DNA of 11,533 bases. Source: CBINFS01 sp966250015. GTDB lineage: Bacteria > Bacteroidota > Rhodothermia > Rhodothermales > DASSAV01. The notes beneath the pieces are model-generated. The model did not search any database, was not told the DNA's origin, and saw only the letters and a program-made list of their open reading frames with translations. The stretch spans positions 1 to 11,533 of the forward strand of contig CBINFS010000072.1 of the NCBI GenBank assembly GCA_966250015.1, given 5' to 3'. Below, piece by piece: positions 1 to 6,497 of this stretch (the first letter of the stretch is position 1; each line of letters opens with the position of its first letter). A program made the translations under genes and the position numbers.

Positions 1-36
1 TGAAAGGCTGTGCCAGTCCGTCTTTACACCCCTGTG

Positions 37-52
37 GTCCCCTAACGGGGAC
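37..52. other. Short perfect hairpin near the left edge
   Basis: GTCCCC at 37-42 and GGGGAC at 47-52 form a six-base-pair GC-rich stem with a TAAC loop. No T-run follows on either strand, so it is not a convincing intrinsic terminator. I see no gene in 1-159. The stretch could be the end of an untranslated region or intergenic space belonging to a gene outside the window. Confidence 0.35.
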
Positions 53-110
53 GGTGGTGATATGCTTTCAGAGACTTTGCGTCGAGCCTTGACGTCACGC
101 CATCCTATTC

Positions 111-136
111 CCTTTTCTCTTCGCGTGAGAAAAAAT
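111..136 (-). terminator. Possible terminator hairpin downstream of the 160-648 gene
   Basis: TTTTCTC at 113-119 and GAGAAAA at 127-133 are perfect inverted repeats around a 7-base loop. On the reverse strand the hairpin begins 27 bases after the stop codon of the 160-648 gene. The stem is AT-rich and weak and no clean T-run follows it on that strand, so its role as a terminator is only a suggestion from position and symmetry. Confidence 0.25.
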
Positions 137-159
137 CGGCCTGGTGCGTGTGAAACGGC

Positions 160-648
160 TCAGAGCGGTTCTTTGTCCGTGACGTTGTGGCGCAGGTAAT
201 AACCGGGAAGGACCTGTTCACGATCCGGCTCGGCCGGCGGCGGCTCGGGAGGGGGAGGCGGCTCCGGGACTTTACGCTCGATCCGGCAGCTCTTGAGCAT
301 GTCCGAGACCAGGATGGCGCGGCGATGCTTGTTGAAGGCGTTATCGAACTCGGACTCGTGGATGTAGAGGATCTCGTGGTACGCGGCGCCATAAACCGGC
401 TCGAACGGGTGGAGCGGGTTGTTCCGGTTCATGTCGAGCGCGTAGAACGAGAACGGTTGCTGCGGCAGGCAGCCGTTCTTCTGCTCGTTGAGCTCGAGGA
501 GTAGGTATTCTAAAAGGCTGATCCAGGAGAGGATGGGACTCACTCGCGCGGATATCCAGTAGACCGTGTCCTGGTAGAATATCCGCACGGACATCGGCAA
601 ATAGGTGTCGTGGGACCCGGCGGTGATCGAAGCGGTTACTACGCGCAT
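160..648 (-). CDS. Hypothetical protein with proline-rich C-terminal tail
   Basis: I do not recognise this 162-residue protein. The frame looks genuinely coding: third codon positions are strongly G/C throughout, and aromatic and charged residues are spread as in a folded domain. Residues about 19-55 are rich in hydrophobic and aromatic residues (Y, W, I, L), with no clear signal peptide. Residues about 56-125 look soluble. Residues about 128-143 are a run of prolines alternating with glutamates, followed by a short charged tail. The start at 648 has a weak GAGA just upstream; an ATG at 594 (residue 19) is a possible alternative. No neighbour suggests a function: the next gene on the same strand, a stress protein, lies 168 bases upstream. 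The proline/glutamate tract may be a flexible linker or a protein-binding segment. Confidence 0.7.
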   Translation of the reverse strand: MRVVTASITAGSHDTYLPMSVRIFYQDTVYWISARVSPILSWISLLEYLLLELNEQKNGCLPQQPFSFYALDMNRNNPLHPFEPVYGAAYHEILYIHESEFDNAFNKHRRAILVSDMLKSCRIERKVPEPPPPPEPPPAEPDREQVLPGYYLRHNVTDKEPL

Positions 649-787
649 TCTCGTGTTCGTCTACACTAACCCTGCAAAAAAGAATTCCGGCACGCCCCTA
701 CACGATTGCGCCGGGAGCCGGATATTTGGCAGGATCGTCCCGATTCGAAAATGCTTAAGCCTCGGACGCGGATTTCACAATCCGTTG

Positions 788-801
788 CCCGGGGTTCCGG
801 G
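788..801 (-). other. Small GC hairpin after the universal stress protein gene
   Basis: CCCGG at 788-792 and CCGGG at 797-801 flank a four-base loop, 15 bases past the stop codon of the stress protein gene on the reverse strand. No T-run follows. It may contribute to termination or mRNA stability, but the sequence alone does not decide. Confidence 0.25.
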
Positions 802-816
802 AAGGAGTGACCGGGG

Positions 817-1281
817 TTACGAATTTGGATTGGGCTTATCGTCCGTCTCTCGTTTCACGGTGGGTACGACGAGAACCGGACAGGGCGAGCTGCGCAGTAC
901 GTCTCTCGTCACGTCGCCCAGGATGGCCCCGAAGAGGGCGCCACGGCCGTGAGAGCCCATGACGATCAGGTCGGCATTCATCTCTTCTGCCTTTTCGAGG
1001 ATCGTCACGACGACCCCGCCGGCTTCGACGACTTCGTGCGTGACGGTCACGCCGGGTCGCGTAAACTCTTCGGCTTTTTGTTTTAGCTGTTGATCGATTT
1101 TTTCGATCTCTCGTTCACGCTGCTCCTTCAGCTCTTCCGGCCAGCGGGCCATGTTGGTGGGGATTCTGACGATGTGAAGCAACCGGACGTTGCTTTGGAA
1201 CGCTTCGGCGATTTTTACACCCTGACCGGCCACGCGGTCGGCTGTTTCCCACAGGCTGATCGGGATGAGGATGTTTTTCAT
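817..1281 (-). CDS. Universal stress protein (UspA family)
   Basis: A 154-residue single-domain USP, the usual length for the family. It opens with the family's first strand (MKNILIPI). Near the end it has the nucleotide-loop region G109-x2-G112-x9-G122, followed by a typical last strand (SSPCPVLVVP, residues 131-140). USP domains are cytoplasmic, usually dimeric, and induced by starvation or stress; many bind ATP. Two features argue against ordinary ATP binding: the Asp normally following the first strand is absent (I8-S9-L10-W11), and the Ser/Thr that usually follows the last loop glycine is D123. Residues 48-73 are a highly charged helical segment. The start at 1281 is chosen over the upstream ATG-like codon at 1311 because the USP fold begins there and AGGAG (ctcct on the + strand, 1289-1293) sits 7 bases before it. 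It is transcribed divergently from the efflux operon. Confidence 0.92.
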   Translation of the reverse strand: MKNILIPISLWETADRVAGQGVKIAEAFQSNVRLLHIVRIPTNMARWPEELKEQREREIEKIDQQLKQKAEEFTRPGVTVTHEVVEAGGVVVTILEKAEEMNADLIVMGSHGRGALFGAILGDVTRDVLRSSPCPVLVVPTVKRETDDKPNPNS

Positions 1282-1335
1282 GGCGCTACTCCTAATGGCG
1301 TTCCGGACCACTCTACTTTTGGATCGACCGGCGAT

Positions 1336-1363
1336 AAGATAGAAGGATTACCTCGCAATACAA
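1336..1363 (-). promoter_or_regulatory. Candidate promoter of the universal stress protein gene
   Basis: Read on the reverse strand, TTGTAT (1358-1363) and TATCTT (1336-1341) are separated by 16 bases, a near match to a sigma-70 type -35/-10 pair, about 55 bases upstream of the stress protein start. If the organism belongs to Bacteroidota its housekeeping consensus differs, which lowers confidence. Confidence 0.3.
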
Positions 1364-1431
1364 AGCAGAAATCCGGTCCATTCGTGATTTTGAACCTATA
1401 TCGCGGTCCTCAAAAAAATAATCAAATGGAT

Positions 1432-1458
1432 TAACCAAATGGTTGAACAATATGGTTA
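1432..1458. promoter_or_regulatory. Inverted repeats, candidate TetR operator
   Basis: AACCA at 1433-1437 and TGGTT at 1440-1444 form a compact palindrome with a two-base centre. A second pairing, TAACCA at 1432-1437 with TGGTTA at 1453-1458, spans a wider window. This AT-rich patch is in the divergent region just upstream of the TetR gene and overlaps its candidate -35 element. TetR-family repressors usually bind such palindromes and regulate their own operon. That this regulator binds here is inferred from position and symmetry. Confidence 0.4.
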
Positions 1459-1472
1459 TTTTTCCGTATACT
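1443..1472 (+). promoter_or_regulatory. Candidate promoter of the efflux operon
   Basis: TTGAAC at 1443-1448 and TATACT at 1467-1472 are separated by 18 bases, close to a sigma-70 type promoter. The -10 box lies 37 bases before the TetR start codon. The -35 box overlaps the inverted repeat described as a candidate operator, so a bound repressor could block polymerase. Confidence 0.4.
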
Positions 1473-1509
1473 CTCCTCGTCCCGCGAAGAATGTGGAGGA
1501 ATACCTGGA

Positions 1510-2193
1510 ATGGATGGCGAGAAAACGATGGAAACGGCGACGACGAAAACGTACACCGAGACGGAAGACCGGATCTTCCGCGCCGCACTGAAGATCTTCA
1601 GCCGTAAGGGGAAGGACGGCGCACGGATGCAGGCCATCGCGGACGAGGCCGGCATCAACAAGGCGATGCTGCACTACTACTTCCGCAGCAAGGACCGGCT
1701 CTACCGGGAGGTTTTTCGCTACGTTTTCCATCGGGCGATCGGAACGTTCGGCCACACCATGCGCGAGGGTACAACGTTCGAGCAGGTGCTCCGGCTCTGC
1801 ATCGATGGCTACATCGACTTCGTCTACACCAGCCCGGACCTGATCAGCCTTTTCCTCGGAGAGCTGCGGGAAGGGGGACCGGTGTTCAGAGAAATGGTGC
1901 AAGAAATCATCCGGGACGTTGAGGACGCGCCGCCTCGTATTCTCATGGAGTGGATCGTAAGGGCGGCCCGTGCGGGAGAAATCCGCCCGGTTGACCCTCT
2001 GCAAACCACCATCACGCTCTTTTCGTCGTGCATTTTCGTCTTTTTTGCATTTCCGGTGATCCAGGTACTCGGGGGGCGAGAGCTCGATCTGGAGGCGTTC
2101 GTCGAGGAGCGGAAAAAGCACGTTTTCGATGTGATGTTTCACGGGCTCAAACCCCGCGAGGGGAGCGAGTCCGATCCTCAGCAAGCAAATTAA
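1510..2193 (+). CDS. TetR/AcrR-family transcriptional repressor
   Basis: A 227-residue regulator. Residues about 17-65 are a typical TetR DNA-binding domain: helix 1 (EDRIFRAALKIFSRKG), then the helix-turn-helix, with A42-I43-A44-D45-E46-A47-G48-I49 and the recognition helix and cap ending L54-H55-Y56-Y57-F58-x-S60-K61. The rest is a helical ligand-binding and dimerisation domain, longer than the shortest family members. TetR proteins are dimeric repressors released from DNA by small ligands. The start at 1510 is supported by GGAGGA at 1495-1500, nine bases upstream; Met7 is an in-frame alternative with a less well placed site. The stop is 4 bases from the adaptor gene, so the repressor is the first gene of the operon it probably controls, matching the arrangement of a TetR regulator with ybhGFSR-type pumps. 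The ligand is unknown. Confidence 0.93.
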   Translation: MDGEKTMETATTKTYTETEDRIFRAALKIFSRKGKDGARMQAIADEAGINKAMLHYYFRSKDRLYREVFRYVFHRAIGTFGHTMREGTTFEQVLRLCIDGYIDFVYTSPDLISLFLGELREGGPVFREMVQEIIRDVEDAPPRILMEWIVRAARAGEIRPVDPLQTTITLFSSCIFVFFAFPVIQVLGGRELDLEAFVEERKKHVFDVMFHGLKPREGSESDPQQAN

Positions 2194-2197
2194 TGAC

Positions 2198-3187
2198 ATG
2201 AAAAACCGTACGAGCACTGGTTTACTGTTGATGCTGGCGCTGATCCTCGGGGCGGGGTGCGGCGGCGACCGTGAAAATGAACTCCGCGCCTCGGGGACGA
2301 TCGAGGTGGACGAGGTGAGGATCACGGCCAGGACGCCCGGCATCATCCTTCGGATGGCGGTCGACGAAGGCGACGTGGTCGCGGCGGGCGACACGCTGGC
2401 GGTGATCGACCACGACCTGATGGTCCTCCAGCTCGCGCAGGCGGAGGCGGGCGCCGAGGCGGCCGCCGCCCAGCTCGCACTGCTTCGGAAGGGGGCGCGG
2501 GCGGAGGACATCGCGGCCGCTCAGGCCGCCGTGCGGCAGGCTGAGGCGCAGCTGAAGCAGGCAAGGCAGGACGCCGAACGCTTCCGGACGCTCTTCGAGG
2601 CAGGGAGTACGACGCAGAAGATGCGCGACGACGCCGAAGCGCGGCTACAGGTGGCACAGGCCGGCTACGATGCGGCCGTGGAAAACCTGCGTAAGCTCGA
2701 AAACCTGGCGCGGCCGGAGGAGATACGGGCGGCCGAAGCACGGCACCGCCAGGCGGTCGCGACGGCGAACGTCTTACGGCGACAGATCGAAGACGCGTTC
2801 ATCACCGCGCCCATATCCGGCACCGTGACCGTCAGATCGGCCGAAGAGGGCGAAAACGTCGGGCCGGGCGCGACGCTGATGACCCTGGCGAACCTCGAAA
2901 AGGTCTACCTGCGCATCTACGTGCCCGAAGACGCCCTCGGCCACGTCGTCGTGAGGCGAGAAGTCGATGTCTTCACCGACTCGCACCCCGGCGAGCCGGT
3001 CCGTGGCCGCGTGACGTACGTCTCGCCCCGGGCAGAGTTCACGCCGAAGAACGTGCAGACGCGGGACGAGCGGGTGAAGCTCGTCTACGAGGTCAACGTG
3101 ACGCTTCCGAATCCCGACGGGCGGCTGAAGCCCGGGATGTACGCGGACGCGGTCCTGCCCATCAACGACGGAGCGCCCGATGCCTGA
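2198..3187 (+). CDS. HlyD/YbhG-type periplasmic adaptor lipoprotein
   Basis: A 329-residue membrane fusion protein linking an inner-membrane ABC pump to an outer-membrane channel. The N-terminus is a lipoprotein-like signal (hydrophobic core at residues 9-19, LGAGC ending at Cys21), although the residue three before the Cys is Gly rather than the preferred Leu/Val. Residues about 41-73 and 203-232 are the two halves of the biotinyl-lipoyl-like domain. Between them is a long Ala/Glu/Arg-rich coiled-coil hairpin. Its tip carries R128, L132 and T139, a near match to the R-L-S motif by which adaptors contact TolC-type channels. Residues about 233-320 form the beta-barrel region, including AEFTPKNVQTRDER, typical of the YbhG/YhiI group. 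There is no clear ribosome site; the start lies 4 bases after the TetR stop, suggesting coupling. The stop overlaps the ATPase 1 start by 8 bases. Confidence 0.93.
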   Translation: MKNRTSTGLLLMLALILGAGCGGDRENELRASGTIEVDEVRITARTPGIILRMAVDEGDVVAAGDTLAVIDHDLMVLQLAQAEAGAEAAAAQLALLRKGARAEDIAAAQAAVRQAEAQLKQARQDAERFRTLFEAGSTTQKMRDDAEARLQVAQAGYDAAVENLRKLENLARPEEIRAAEARHRQAVATANVLRRQIEDAFITAPISGTVTVRSAEEGENVGPGATLMTLANLEKVYLRIYVPEDALGHVVVRREVDVFTDSHPGEPVRGRVTYVSPRAEFTPKNVQTRDERVKLVYEVNVTLPNPDGRLKPGMYADAVLPINDGAPDA

Positions 3188-4133
3188 CACGCCGGCAATC
3201 CATATCAAAGGTCTGTGGAAGCGGTACGGCCTGGTAGAGGCCGTCCGGGGTATGGATCTGCAGATCGATCGGGGGGAGATGTTCGGCCTCGTTGGGCCCG
3301 ACGGCGCCGGCAAAACGACCGTGATCCGGCTGCTGTGCGGGATCCTCGAGCCGGACGAAGGCGAACTGGCCGTGCTCGGATACGACCTCCCCGCCCAACG
3401 CCACGCCCTGCACGACCACATCGGCTACCTCTCGCAGCGCTTCAGCCTCTACGAAGACCTGAGCATCGACGAAAACATCGAGTTTTTCGCCGAAATGCAC
3501 CGGGTGTCCGACTACCATCGCCGCCGGGACGAGCTGCTCGAGTTCACACGGCTCACGCCCTTTCGTAAACGGCTCGCGGGGAAGCTGTCGGGTGGGATGC
3601 GGCAGAAGCTCGCACTCGCGTGTACGCTCATCCACCGGCCGGCGCTGATCCTGCTCGACGAGCCGACGACGGGCGTCGATCCGGTGGCCCGGCGGGACTT
3701 CTGGAAGCTGCTTGCCGACGTGCGACGGTCGGGTGTGACGATCCTGATGTCGACGCCGTACCTCGACGAGGCGGAGCGGTGTACGCGGGTTGCGCTGGTC
3801 AACGAAGGAGAGGTCATGGTGGTCGGTACGCCTCAGGAGCTGCGCGCACTCGTGCCCGGGAGGGTGGTGGAATTCGTCCTGGCGGACGTTCGGCGGGCGT
3901 CGCAGGTGCTCGGGACGGTCGAAGGAGTGTCGGACGTCCAGCTTTTCGGGGACCGCCTGCACGTGCTGGTGGACGACGTCGACCGGACGTTGCCGCGCCT
4001 GCACGCGACGCTGGACCAGGCGGGCATCGACGTCACCTCGTGGCGCTTGACGTCGCCTTCACTCGAAAATGCCTTCATCGTGCTGCTCAAAGGGGACCAA
4101 CCGGCATCGGCCGGTGAGGCCCGGAAGGGGTAA
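3180..4133 (+). CDS. ABC transporter ATPase 1 (YbhF N-half-like), H-loop His replaced
   Basis: A 317-residue nucleotide-binding subunit of an ABC-2 exporter. Visible motifs: Walker A at residues 39-47 (GPDGAGKTT), Q-loop Gln86, an intact signature L136-S-G-G-M140, Walker B ending D160 with catalytic E161, and D-loop near G165-V-D167. The H-loop position, normally T-H-Y-L-D-E-A, is T-P-Y-L-D-E-A: residue 193 is Pro, codon CCG at 3756-3758. The ATP site built on this chain is thus likely weak or inactive, while its signature can serve the partner chain. Residues about 215-310 are a C-terminal extension typical of drug-type ATPases of this class. GGAG at 3170-3173 lies 6 bases before the start, and the gene overlaps the adaptor by 8 bases. 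It most likely pairs with ATPase 2 (5553-6497) under the two permeases. Confidence 0.95.
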   Translation: MPDTPAIHIKGLWKRYGLVEAVRGMDLQIDRGEMFGLVGPDGAGKTTVIRLLCGILEPDEGELAVLGYDLPAQRHALHDHIGYLSQRFSLYEDLSIDENIEFFAEMHRVSDYHRRRDELLEFTRLTPFRKRLAGKLSGGMRQKLALACTLIHRPALILLDEPTTGVDPVARRDFWKLLADVRRSGVTILMSTPYLDEAERCTRVALVNEGEVMVVGTPQELRALVPGRVVEFVLADVRRASQVLGTVEGVSDVQLFGDRLHVLVDDVDRTLPRLHATLDQAGIDVTSWRLTSPSLENAFIVLLKGDQPASAGEARKG

Positions 4134-4135
4134 TT

Positions 4136-5473
4136 ATGAGACGACTCGTATTCATTACACTGTTTTTGCTCGCGGCCGGCGGGGCGCAAGGCCAGGCCGT
4201 GCGGCCGCTGACGGTAGAAGAGGCCATTCAGCTCGCCCTGGAGAACAGCCACGTGGTGGGCTCCGCCCGGCAACAGGTGGCCGAAGCCGAAGCCCGGCTC
4301 GACGAGGCGAAGACGATGCGGTTGCCCGTCGTGGCCGGGCAGGGCAGCTACCTTCGGCTCAGCTCGAACGTGCCGGACTTCGCCGTGCAGTTTCCGGCCG
4401 GGATCATTCCCGGGCAGGACGCGCGGTCGTTTACGATTGCGCCCGCCGTGCTCGACCGCTACTCGGCCGTCGTTAGCATCCAGCAGCCCCTCTTTACAGG
4501 GGGGAGGATCCGGCAAGGTACTCGTATCGCCGAATATCAGGCGGAGGCGGCCGTCGAAGACGCATCTGCAACCCGAGCGGACCTTGCTCTGCGCGTGCAG
4601 GAAGCCTACTGGACGCTCCACAAGGCCGAGGCCGGGCTTGACGTGCTGAACGAGGCCGTCGCACAGGTCGAGGCGCACCTGAAGGACGTCCAGAACCTGC
4701 GCGAGGTGGGGATGGCAACGAACAGCGACGTCGCCGGCGTGCTCACCCGCAGGTCCGAGGTGCGCCTGCAACTGGTGGAGGCCCAAAACGCCGTCCGCAT
4801 GGCCGCGCTGAACCTGAACCACCTGATCGGGCTCGATCTAAATGAGCGTGTGAGAACCGTCGACTCGGTGCGGGTGCGCCCGGTCACGGAGTCGCCCGAC
4901 GACCTCATCCGTATGGCGCTGGCGCAGCGGCCTGAGCTGTCGGCGTTCGAGAGCCGGCTTCAGGCGCTCGACGCGGGGGTGAAAGCGGCTGGCGCCGCGC
5001 GGTACCCGCAGGTCCACGCCGTCGGCAACCTCCGGTACGCCAACCCTAACCCGTACGTCTTCCCGCCCGAGTCGAAGTTCACCGGGACGTGGGACGCGGG
5101 GGTGTCGGTATCGTTCGACCTGTGGAACTGGGGCCGGACGCGGGCGAAGACGGGCCAGGCGCGCGCCCGGCTCGACCAGGCCGAGGAGCAGTATCTCCAG
5201 GCTCGTGAGCTGATTGCGCTGGACGTCGAGCGCCGCCGCCTGGAGGTCGAAAACGCCGCCGAGACTATCGAGGCGGCAATGCAGGCGGTGGAGGCGGCGA
5301 GGGAGTTCTTCCGCGAGACGCAGGACCGGTTTACCCAGGGTGTGGCGACGAGCGCCGAGGTGCTCGACGCCGAGATGGCTCTCCGGAACGCCGGCTTCCG
5401 CCTCTCCCAGGCCCGCGCCGACCACGCCATCGCCCGCGCCGCCCTCGACCACGCTGTGGGGGTGAGGTGGTAG
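4136..5473 (+). CDS. TolC-family outer membrane efflux channel
   Basis: A 445-residue outer-membrane factor. Residues 1-21 are a secretion signal (MRRL, a hydrophobic core, then an AQGQA cleavage region). Two OEP repeats follow, residues about 25-225 and 235-440. Each has long amphipathic helices and an internal hairpin loop of the form G-x-A-T-x-x-(D/E)-V near residues 193 and 400, the region that meets the adaptor tip. Typical membrane-strand motifs are Q-P-L-F-T-G-G-R near 115-122 and W-N-W-G-R-T near 328-333. Trimers form a channel through the outer membrane for the pump encoded around it. AAGGGG (4125-4130) lies 5 bases before the start, and the gene begins two bases after the ATPase 1 stop. 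The position is odd: it separates two ATPase genes that are fused in E. coli YbhF. Confidence 0.94.
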   Translation: MRRLVFITLFLLAAGGAQGQAVRPLTVEEAIQLALENSHVVGSARQQVAEAEARLDEAKTMRLPVVAGQGSYLRLSSNVPDFAVQFPAGIIPGQDARSFTIAPAVLDRYSAVVSIQQPLFTGGRIRQGTRIAEYQAEAAVEDASATRADLALRVQEAYWTLHKAEAGLDVLNEAVAQVEAHLKDVQNLREVGMATNSDVAGVLTRRSEVRLQLVEAQNAVRMAALNLNHLIGLDLNERVRTVDSVRVRPVTESPDDLIRMALAQRPELSAFESRLQALDAGVKAAGAARYPQVHAVGNLRYANPNPYVFPPESKFTGTWDAGVSVSFDLWNWGRTRAKTGQARARLDQAEEQYLQARELIALDVERRRLEVENAAETIEAAMQAVEAAREFFRETQDRFTQGVATSAEVLDAEMALRNAGFRLSQARADHAIARAALDHAVGVRW

Positions 5474-5552
5474 TGATGGGCTGAGCTTGAGTGGTCGGGC
5501 ATTAGACATTCTTTAAACACGTAAATGAATACGTAAATAGTACGGTTAGTAT
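5474..5552 (+). promoter_or_regulatory. AT-rich gap with direct repeat before ATPase 2
   Basis: This 79-base gap is the only sizeable break in the operon and is much more AT-rich than the genes around it. It holds a direct repeat ACGTAAAT at 5519-5526 and 5531-5538 (12-base period). I see no terminator hairpin and no Shine-Dalgarno sequence ahead of ATPase 2. An internal promoter or a regulator site is possible, but the elements cannot be assigned with confidence. Confidence 0.3.
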
Positions 5553-6497
5553 ATGGGCACGTGGGCGATAGAGGTGGAAGAGCTGGTGCGGACGTTCGGG
5601 GAGTTCACGGCGGTGGACCACGTCTCGTTCAGGGTGAAGAAGGGCGAGATCTTCGGGTTTCTCGGGGCGAACGGGGCGGGGAAGTCGACGACGATCCGGA
5701 TGCTGTGCGGGCTTCTGGCGCCTACGGCGGGGCGTGCGACGGTCGGCGGGTTCGACGTCGGTACGCAGCCCGAGCAGGTGAAGCGCGTGATCGGCTACAT
5801 GTCGCAGCGGTTCTCGCTCTACGAGGACCTTACGGTGTACGAAAACCTCCGGTTCTTCGGGCAGGCGTACGGGCTTCGGGGCGAGCGCCTCCAGGAGCGG
5901 ATCCGATGGGCGCTCGACATGGCCGGCCTGACGGGCTTCGAGGACCGTATGACCGGTACGCTATCGACGGGGTGGAAGCAGCGGCTGGCGCTCGGCTCGG
6001 CCGTGTTGCACGAGCCGCAGATCCTCTTCCTCGACGAGCCGACGGGCGGCGTCGATCCGCTCGCCCGGCGTCAGTTCTGGGCCCTCATCCACGAGCTGTC
6101 GGCGGCGGGCGTCACGGTGCTCGTCACCACGCATTACCTCGACGAGGCTGAATACTGCGAGCACATCGTGCTCATTCAGGCCGGGAAGATCGTCGCGGAC
6201 GGCACGCCGGCCGACCTGAAGACGCGCCACATCCACTCGCTACTGTTCGAGGTGGTCTGCGACGACCCCGTGGCGGCGATGGAAGCGCTCCAGCGGGAAG
6301 CCGGCGTCGGCGAAGTGACGCTCTTCGGCACGCGCCTCCACGTTGCCCTGGACGAACCGGACGAAGAGACGGCACGAAGGAAGCTCGCCGCATACCTCGA
6401 AAAGGCAGGGACGGGCGCCCGAGCGATCGACCGGATCGTCCCCTCGCTCGAAGACGTGTTTATATCCCTGGTCGAAGGGGGAGGGGCGGCGTCATGA
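5553..6497 (+). CDS. ABC transporter ATPase 2 (YbhF C-half-like), degenerate signature
   Basis: A 314-residue partner to ATPase 1. Walker A is at residues 38-46 (GANGAGKST), Q-loop Gln85, Walker B ends D161 with catalytic E162, and H-loop His194 is intact (T-T-H194-Y-L-D-E-A). The signature, normally LSGGQ, reads L137-S-T-G-W141: the third-position Gly is Thr and the last residue is Trp. Together with the defect in ATPase 1 this predicts a heterodimer with one consensus site (Walker motifs and His of this chain with the intact signature of ATPase 1) and one degenerate site. Start 5553 is used because TAG lies in frame two codons upstream and homologous sequences begin with a similar W-A-I-E-V; no ribosome site is visible. 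The stop overlaps permease 1 by four bases (ATGA). Confidence 0.95.
   Translation: MGTWAIEVEELVRTFGEFTAVDHVSFRVKKGEIFGFLGANGAGKSTTIRMLCGLLAPTAGRATVGGFDVGTQPEQVKRVIGYMSQRFSLYEDLTVYENLRFFGQAYGLRGERLQERIRWALDMAGLTGFEDRMTGTLSTGWKQRLALGSAVLHEPQILFLDEPTGGVDPLARRQFWALIHELSAAGVTVLVTTHYLDEAEYCEHIVLIQAGKIVADGTPADLKTRHIHSLLFEVVCDDPVAAMEALQREAGVGEVTLFGTRLHVALDEPDEETARRKLAAYLEKAGTGARAIDRIVPSLEDVFISLVEGGGAAS

Noticed and set aside
1456..2511. Long reverse-strand open frame (351 codons) over the TetR and adaptor genes
   Set aside because: Its composition is that of an antisense frame, and the forward strand carries two clear protein families with ribosome site or coupling.
3162..4822. Long reverse-strand frames across ATPase 1 and the TolC gene
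   Set aside because: Antisense shadows rich in His, Arg and Pro with no family motifs; the forward frames have complete catalytic motifs.
4838..5520. Reverse-strand frames over the C-terminal half of the TolC gene
   Set aside because: Low-complexity Arg/Ala/Leu-rich translations opposite a conserved OEP repeat.
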